Assembly: GCA_022478985.1 (NCBI GenBank)
Contig: JAKSZP010005654.1
Coordinates: 1-64,000 of the forward strand
DNA length: 64,000 bases
Reading direction: 5' to 3'
Source: Massospora cicadina
Taxonomy: Eukaryota; Entomophthoromycota; Entomophthoromycetes; Entomophthorales; Entomophthoraceae
Within the stretch, counting starts at the first letter, position 1, and every line of letters begins with the position of its first letter. Position numbers and translations under genes: made by a program. Positions 56,900-64,000 of this stretch are shown here, one piece after another. Under the pieces are notes generated by a model, which saw only the letters and a program-made list of their open reading frames with translations, was not told the origin of the DNA and made no database searches.

Positions 56900-57995
56900 T
56901 GGATGATTGCCTTTTATTCAGCCCTCTGCGAGGACTGATATTATTAGGGAGGCTCATCAAACTGTAGGGCATGGAACTGTCACTAAGACTTTACAGTGGT
57001 TGAAAAATCATTGTTAATGGGATAACATGCTGGAAACTGTACACAATGTGTTGGAGACTTATCTCACTTTCTAAAAACAACGCAGTGTAAATCTGATGTA
57101 CCAACACAAAATTGTGGAACCTTCAGAACCTTTTTCTACTATGAGTATTGATGTGGTGAGCCCTCTCCCTACTGCCACTTATGGACATCGTTATATTATA
57201 TTTATTATGTTAGCTATCAACCATTTACCAAATATATTGAAACTATCTCTGTTTCCATGGTCACCGCTAAGGCTACTGCGTCATTCCTTTTTAAGCAAGT
57301 TTTCACCAGGCATGGTAGACTAAAAGTTCTATTATCAGATAATGGGATCAACTTTATTTCTCAGGTGGTATCTGAGCTTATTAGAGTAATGGGTATCCAT
57401 CAGTCATTTGCATCCCCTTAGAATCCTTCTACTAATGGTGTGGTAAAATGAGCAAATGGTACCCTTGAAGACATTCTTCAAAAGATAGCCTCCAACAATT
57501 CTAGTAGATGGAATCTCTATTTACATAGTGCGATGTTAGGCTATAGGGTTAGCTACCATCATATAATTGGAATGTATCCTTTTAAGGCTCATTATGGTTG
57601 GGATCCTATTCTACCCTCAAGCGTACAACCTATACTTGATGATGCTACCCCGCAAATTACTAATTTAGCTATGAGGAGACTAGCTGATGAAATCATCCAA
57701 GTACAAGCTTTAGCTTTGTGTTTCCTTGCTGCTACCACTTTAAAAGAGGGAACTAGAACCAACGCTAGTTGACCTACGCTACCTGAATATCAAGTTGGGG
57801 ATTTTGTACTCTTCTATCATCATAGACCTGAAGAAAGTGTTCACAAACTTGACACCTTATGGGCTGGTCCTTACCATATTATTTATTGTTGGGGTATTGA
57901 ATACTCTATTGCAGCTATTGATACTGGTACTGTTATCAATAGAGTTCATAGTAGCTTTTTTTGTAAGTATGTTCCCCCTAGGCAAGATCTTGAGG
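56900..57995 (+). pseudogene. G4 integrase
   Basis: The catalytic core begins at 57096 with EPFSTMSIDVVSPLPTATYG (first Asp), continues after a frame change with LLSDNGINFISQVV (about 57330-57370; second Asp) and the NPSTNGVVK region where the catalytic Glu is expected (near 57425-57450; there the text reads a stop just after the Lys). The C-terminal module at about 57789-57995 is open and reads YQVGDFVLFYHH, then WAGPYHIIYCWG and NRVHSSFFCKYVPPRQDLEG, the GPY/F domain. The copy is inactive. Confidence 0.85.
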
Positions 57996-58001
57996 GGGCA
58001 C

Positions 58002-58563
58002 TGTTGGGGATTCAACTGCGATGACCAAAATTACTTAAGATTGAGATTTGGTATCTCAGTCTAATGAGATTGTAAAACTCTCATTGGAGATATCTGATTC
58101 TTAGATAGACTGACGATTAACCCTTCAGAGTTATCACCAACTCTGAAAGTTGAGGCTAAGTAATCCAATGGGGTAAAACATCACACAAGAAGGTCAATCT
58201 CATCTAATAAGAACCTTATCAGATCTAACCATCACAAGTATAGAAATAAAAATCAGCAATATTGGTCATCTAATAGGAAAGATCTTACCTCAGGTGCAGC
58301 CCAAAAATCCTCATGAAAAACTACTAAATCTACCCCTATAAATATCCCTTATTTCTAACTAAGAAAGTACTTCTATTTTTGTCTCGTGTAGCTCAATTTA
58401 GGTCTATTCTTACAGAATTCTGTATTTCCAATTGGAATCAATTATAGCAATGGAACTGATAAACTTCGTTGCACTTGTGTCTATCTTTGCTAGAGCCATG
58501 GAACTAATAATTTTGTAGCCTTCATAGCTCCTGATTATTGTAATTTCTACTGAAATTCCAATA
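58002..58563 (+). repeat. 3' LTR of G4
   Basis: It begins TGTTGGGGATTCAAC directly after the purine tract and ends AATTCCAATA, followed by TTCAG at 58564-58568. Confidence 0.93.
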
Positions 58564-58568
58564 TTCAG

Positions 58569-59762
58569 GCTAAGCTTTTGAATGTTTGCTAAGGCTGGAG
58601 GAGGCTGAGGTTTTCCTTGGATGATGTGCGTCGTTTATAAGTCTAAGCCTCATATCAAGTGAGATTTTATTTGTGAGCCCAAGCTAAAATGAGTAATGGA
58701 TTTCAAGGTAAAGGCTATAGTGTAAAAATAAAGTTTGCGCCAATATAGATTTAGACACCAGTATAAAACTTTCAAGTTTTTTATCCATTGGTAAGGTTAC
58801 AGGATCTCATTAAGATTTAACTACCCTGGTGCTCTATATATAGGTTTTTAAACGTTAACCAGCTCCCAATATTTAAGCATAGCTGATTTAAACCTGTACT
58901 GGCAATAGATAACCCGCTGCTAATCTATGGTAACATGATTTAGAAAAAAGATGATTGGAGGAGAGATTAATACCAATCCATTAATAACTGAACTAGAAGA
59001 CTGGTCTTTGTTTATGGTTTTATAAGCTGGTAAGCTCTATAAACCAATCTTGAAAGTATCCTTAGTTTAAGAGTGCTCAACGTTAGAGCCTCTCTCAATA
59101 GACTCAACCAAGCAGTTATAAACTGGGTTTATATTTTATGACTCAGGCAATAGAAGGTAGTTTTATACCAATAGGTCTAATGGTTTTTGTATTAAATGAT
59201 CAAACTATACTTTATAGACTTTATTGCAATACTATGGTTAGAGAACTGATTTATTTACATAATAAATAGAAATCTATATGGTACCCTATGAATAATTTTA
59301 ATCAATGGGTCCAAGAATAACTAACTGTTGTACCGTGCCATCCTTGGTTGCTAAAGAACAGGATTAATTCAAAAGCCTAAACTTGAATCACCCTTAGTTA
59401 CCTCAGCATGTTAACAAAGGTCTAACTCTTACCACACCATAAGGTTAAAAGTGATGGGATAACCCATAATTAGATATTTAAACTTTATAAGATAGAAGTT
59501 GGTTTATTTGGAAACCAACATAATTAAGTATTATTAATCCTATTTGCAGAAACCCTCAGTATTAGTATTCAAATTCTATGCAATCATAGTTGCAAATTAA
59601 AATATCAAGTACACTAAGAATTAAAAAATGGCTAAAAAGGATGAAAAGGTTGATGTGGGAGACTAAATTTTTGGAAGGGTCAATTAGATCCCCAATGAAA
59701 GAATCCAAATCCATATATGTACTGATAATTAGATAGTACTTGCGGATAAAAGGTATCAAGGG
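58569..59762. other. Intergenic DNA
   Basis: No ORF with recognised content. A minus-strand tRNA-like stretch near 59130-59200 (TTAGACCTATTGGTATAAAAC) resembles the SINE heads but lacks a good B-box and tail. Confidence 0.4.
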
Positions 59763-60722
59763 TGTCAGATATCTCTATATATGATCTCTAGTGAAGAATA
59801 TTGGAGCCTCAACGGCACCTTCTGATTCAACTCCCAAAATTACCTTAGGGGCAATATTAATTAATATTGATTATAAAATATATTAATCTAATATTAGATC
59901 TGATTTAGGAAATGAGTTCACGCCAAAATTAGCCCCTTTTACAGGCTTTAAGGGGGTTATGATAAGTGCAAATATTTTCACCTGATTGTCTAATATTAAT
60001 TGATCATCTGTTTACAATATCTATGGTGACAACTACCTCACTTCCAATTGGCTAGAGCTTAAGCCATTACAAGTTAAAATATATTTTACCTATGACTTAT
60101 TGGTCTCAGCTAAAGGAGTTGTAAAATAGTACAATCTTTATCTAGAACTCTGATTGACTACAAATATGATTATTTTTATCCTGCATTAAATGTGACAATC
60201 CAAGACTCAAATGTGTGCTTTAATTTATAAAATCCAATTAGAAATGTTTTAGTACAATTAGAAACGTTGCCCAGATTGGTGGATTAACACACTAAGCTGT
60301 TCCCATATCCAAGCGTTTCTATGCACCCAGAGTTATATGTTACCAGTAAAATGAGGCACCATCAGAAGTGAGATGAATTACCCCTTTCATATGTGATTCC
60401 CCTAACTCACATGAGGAAAAAATTCTTTAAAAAGGAAAATCATCTCTTATTGTTTATCCATAGATTTATTCTTTATGTATATTTAGCTACTGAAAATATA
60501 TCAACATTTTTAATTACTATTTATGAAGATATAATCTTCTCCCTAATACTTTTATCTACTTATTCTCTTCAAACTGCAACAAGATTTAGATTAGTGAACA
60601 TGTGAGAATTTTAGCCACCTCTCTCCTAGGCAGGTACAATGTACTAAGCATACCGCACCTATCATATTGTGGGAATTCTGGGTTATCACCAATAAAGCAA
60701 CCCAGAGGCCAGAATTCCTCCA
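59763..60722 (+). repeat. 5' LTR of N2
   Basis: It begins TGTCAGATATCTC (aligned to TGTTGGGTACTCC of the other LTR) and ends GGCCAGAATTCCTCCA. Long blocks such as GGTGACAACTACCTCACTT and ATACCGCACCTATCATATTG are shared with 61806-62767. Confidence 0.85.
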
Positions 60723-61805
60723 AGTGTGCTCACTATAGGGGGCCCTCACACACCACTAAGTTTACCACTACTATTTTTGATATGGAAGAACTAGCCGCAA
60801 GGAAAGTTCCTTATGAAGATCACCCTCCTTGATGATGAACACATCATTACCTTTGCTGATTGCTTTTACACTAATGCTCAAGAGCTATCAGATGTGAGGG
60901 TGCTTAATCTTGATGAGGCAACTGCACTGACCTTACTGCCACTAATCATGACCATTATATACCTCTGTTTATTGAAGCTGTGAAGGAACACTTTCAATTA
61001 ATAAATGACATCTGGGGAATCTTAACTAAGAATTCTCACCACACTCAGATGATGTTCTCAAGCAATCTCCCTGATGCCCAAAGTAAGGAAACTTTATAAC
61101 CCTAGTGATGATATCTAAGCCTGACATATCACTTTCATAACCTGGAAACACCTGCTAACCACCTGGGAGGACCATAAGCTTAGGGACAGGTATCCCTTGT
61201 TGCTGACCATCTTACCATACCTGACAACACACCTACCATTTTTAACCTAAGTCACACGTGTAGCAAACACAGCAGCTCCATCTAAACTCAATTTAGAGAC
61301 TCTGATGATTCTTCCTACTTTTCCTGATAACTACAATTACACTAAAGATGGCGCCAAGAACACTGTGTGATACCAAGTGGCCAACATAAGCCTACCAAAC
61401 TCCACCAACAAACCTGAAGGGGTGAAAAAAACTACAAAATAAACATCAACCAACCTCACAGCCCTAAGCTTGCCACATTACACCACACAGTTGGCTATAC
61501 AGAATGATGACTTGGATACATCTTAACTCATCTCCATCTTGACTGCTAAATTGATTAATGACTACCACCTAACACAGTTGTTGAAAATTTTAGCTATAGG
61601 CAAATCATGACACCCTTGTACTGCTGAGACAGATAACATCCTCTCACTATATACTGGGTTAACAATAGAAGACTTAATTCAAGAAATCCTACATTTTGGT
61701 ACAAATCTACCTCCCTTACTTGGCCAAGACTTAGCCTAGACCCAAAAGAAACTTGGGAAGGTTCCTACTACTATTCTATTCTCCCAATATTATTTAAGGG
61801 GGTAA
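60723..61805 (+). pseudogene. Internal region of N2, decayed coding of unknown type
   Basis: Plus-strand text such as ITFADCFYTNAQELSDVRVL (about 60850-60905) and PLFIEAVKEHFQLINDIWGI (about 60960-61020) reads like protein in changing frames, with many stops from 61090 onward. The position between the PBS and the purine tract suggests a gag remnant, but no knuckle or other signature is visible, so the type is left open. Confidence 0.4.
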
Positions 61806-62767
61806 TGTTGGGTACTCCAATATTTTCACTAATGAAAATATTGGGGCATTGACCCTATCATCTAATTTAACTCCCAAAAATTACTTTAGAGGCAATCTTA
61901 TTAAATATTAATTATAAAATATCAATTTAATATTAGCTATGACCTAGGAAATGAGTTCAAGCCAAAACTAGCCCCCTTTATAGGCTTTAAGGGTATATGA
62001 TGAGTTTAATTATTTTCCCTCACCTGATTGTCTAATATTAATTAAATCATCTTTTTATAATATTTATGGTGACAACTACCTCACTTTCAATTGGCAAAAG
62101 CCTGAGACTTGGAAAGATAAATTTATTTTATCTACAACTGATTGGTAACAGTGGAAGGAGTTGGAAAGAAGTATAAGCTTTATCTAGAACTCTAATTGGT
62201 TACAAATATGATTTTTTTATCCTGTATTAAATGTGACAATTCAAGCCTCAAATGTGCTCTTCAATATCTAAATTCCAATTGAAACTGATTTAATACAATT
62301 GGAATTTATTGCCAAGATTGGTGGATCAACACACTAAGCTGTTCCCACATCAAAGCGTTTTGATGTACCCAGATTTATATGTTACCATTATAGAGAGGCA
62401 ACATTATAAGTGAGATGTACTACCTCTTCCATGTGTGATACTCCTAACTCACATGAGGAATGCAAAATTCTTTAATGAGGAATATCACCTCTTATTATTA
62501 ATTATCCATACATTTATTCCTTTAATTCTACTTTTCCCATTAAAAAGTACATAAAAATTTAATTAAGTAAGATATAATTTATTCTCTCTAGTTTTTATCT
62601 ACTTAATCCTTCCATCTTCAGCAAGAGCTAAATTAGTGAACTTAGGAGAACTTTAACTTTAGCCACATCTCTCTTAAGTAGATACAATATACTAAGCATA
62701 CCGCACCTATCATATTGTGGGATTGGTTTATCACCAAGAAATCAACCCAACGGCCAGATTTTCTTAA
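61806..62767 (+). repeat. 3' LTR of N2
   Basis: It begins TGTTGGGTACTCC after TTTAAGGGGGTAA and ends near GGCCAGATTTTCTTAA. The right edge is inferred from the partner LTR. Confidence 0.82.
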
Positions 62768-64000
62768 AATGAGTTACTATATTATAGGTAAAGTGTTCTT
62801 TTGTTCATAAATTAATGAGAAAAACTTCCTTGAAGAACAAGTTAAAGTTAGAGAATTTGCAACGTAGACCTCCCCCTGAGTTGAATCACACTTTAAGGGA
62901 CATTCACCAATAATCTTACTTTTTAAGTGATACTGTTAGTGGATAGTTGACAGAAGTCTATCCTGGGTAACATGATAAAATTTTGCAAGCTAGAATACAA
63001 CTTACAAATACTCAGTATAAATGTTAATGAACAACACATTTTTTACAAAGGTATTAGAGATGATAAGGCAAATATCTAGGTGATATTAGCAAACTTGTGT
63101 CTACTTGGACATTTAAGGCTGAACTTTAAGGATTAGCTTTTTGATCATTTTCAATAAAAGTAATTAGGTTCTAATGCACTGAACAATGGTCAAATTGGGG
63201 CTCATAGATAATTACACATGATATATTATAATCAGTGGGCATAATCAGGAGGCTCATAACTTTTATAACATATTACTTGAAAGTCAATGCTAAAAAGAGA
63301 ATGTATAGATTAAATGCCTTAACAAACAAGATTTTTAAAGGGGTTATCTGTATCATGCACAAAATACTTCAGGAAGGGTCAAATGAGATGGTTATCAAAA
63401 ACCTCCTACTAAATAGGGTGAGACCAAAATCAACCTTGTGGGAGCCAACACAGATTAGAATGATGACTAACTCATAATTTTTTTAACTTGAAAACCAATT
63501 TCAGCTTAAGCAAGGTGAGAATTCCATGATTATCCTGTGGAACATATATTGAAAATGGTTGAAACAAGCCAATCAAAAAAATCAGGACTTGTTATGTTTG
63601 TACAAGGAGGAGTATCAGTCCTTTCACAATTGATTGGTGTGCATCACTTTTTGGAATCAAATCTTTAGCATGGTCAGGGCAAAAGAACTGTTTGATGGCG
63701 CAGCCACTCACAATTTGTTAAAATGGATGAGCCATATCAGCATGGCAAAGTTTTGTTTTCCTGGTGGTAGCGGATAGCTCTTTTGGGCATAAAAAGTGTC
63801 TAAATTTTTCATTTTAAGAAATCACATCTCATTAGGTTTTGCAGTTGCATGGTTACTGCTGCATCCCTTGTGTTAAAGATAACCTGCAACCAGCGTCAGT
63901 TATACTTAGTAACATATATGGCAAAACTTTTTTGCAAGAAGATCTTATGCATTTCTTGTAACAACAAAAAAGAAAGGTTAGGATTATGTGAGATTTATAT
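62768..64000. other. Unassigned DNA at the right edge
   Basis: Short protein-like stretches exist (for example plus strand near 63680-63740, FDGAATHNLLKWMSHISMA), which could be a decayed gag, but I could not assign a family. The element, if any, runs off the window. Confidence 0.35.

Larger units (their letters stand above)
51594..58563 (+). mobile_element. Complete (decayed) Ty3/gypsy element G4
   Basis: A 6970 bp LTR retrotransposon with LTRs 51594-52154 and 58002-58563 and a 5 bp target duplication TTCAG (51589-51593 and 58564-58568). The primer-binding site is at 52156-52172 and a purine tract (TTGAGGGGGCAC) lies before the 3' LTR. Gag, protease, dUTPase-like, RT, RNase H and integrase parts follow in order, with stops and frameshifts. 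Its sequence and LTR ends show it to be the same family as the nested G1 element at 18315-35506, and it served as the uninterrupted reference for G1. Confidence 0.93.
59763..62767 (+). mobile_element. Non-autonomous LTR element N2
   Basis: Long direct repeats (59763-60722 and 61806-62767, about 960 bp each) enclose about 1.08 kb of decayed DNA. After the left LTR the PBS-like GTGTGCTCACTATAGGG (60724-60740) matches the G2 site at 14 of 17 positions, and a purine tract TTTAAGGGGGTAA (61793-61805) precedes the right LTR. No RT, RNase H or integrase is present. The flanks show no exact target duplication (AAGGG against AATGA). Confidence 0.85.

Overview
The window looks like the genome of a filamentous or early-diverging fungus with a very heavy load of decayed retroelements. 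The evidence is one GC-rich host gene with fungal-type intron signals (GTAAGT, a CTAAC branch site, TAG), a Tad1-like LINE with a gag-type CCHC ORF1, and many Ty3/gypsy elements in AT-rich DNA. A TE-bloated early-diverging fungus (for example an entomophthoralean) would fit, but the species cannot be fixed from the sequence. All alignments here were made by eye.

Layout. 1-3370: remnants of two gypsy elements. 5560-7260: an older antisense gypsy fossil. 8607-8898: a tRNA-derived SINE. 8914-14560: AT-rich DNA with no recognised gene. 14560-16490: an ORF1-only LINE derivative. 18315-35506: one minus-strand gypsy element (G1) that contains a second gypsy (G2, 22282-29802), a short non-autonomous LTR element (N1, 30060-32329) and a 5'-truncated LINE derivative (18541-18922). 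35583-45930: five further LINE-machinery products (an ORF1-only element, a SINE, a full-length LINE, another ORF1-only element, another SINE), nearly all with recognisable target-site duplications. 46699-50278: the only convincing host gene, a kelch / transmembrane / pseudokinase protein. 51594-58563: a gypsy element (G4) of the same family as G1. 59763-62767: a non-autonomous LTR element (N2). The remainder is unassigned.

How the parts relate. The LINE (38066-43245), the ~1.9 kb ORF1-only elements and the tRNA-derived SINEs end in the same ~20-base 3' tail and carry 15-18 bp target duplications. This suggests one reverse transcriptase mobilises three kinds of RNA: LINE, ORF1-only partner and SINE. 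Elements G1, G2, G4 and N2 all have a primer-binding site beginning TGGTGCTC or a one-step variant, so they probably use the same tRNA primer. Both gypsy families appear to carry a dUTPase-like domain between protease and reverse transcriptase, and G2 carries an additional antisense reading frame between pol and its 3' LTR. Every transposon ORF of any length is broken or carries damaged catalytic residues, so no element here looks autonomous today; the intact-looking piece is the G2 integrase.
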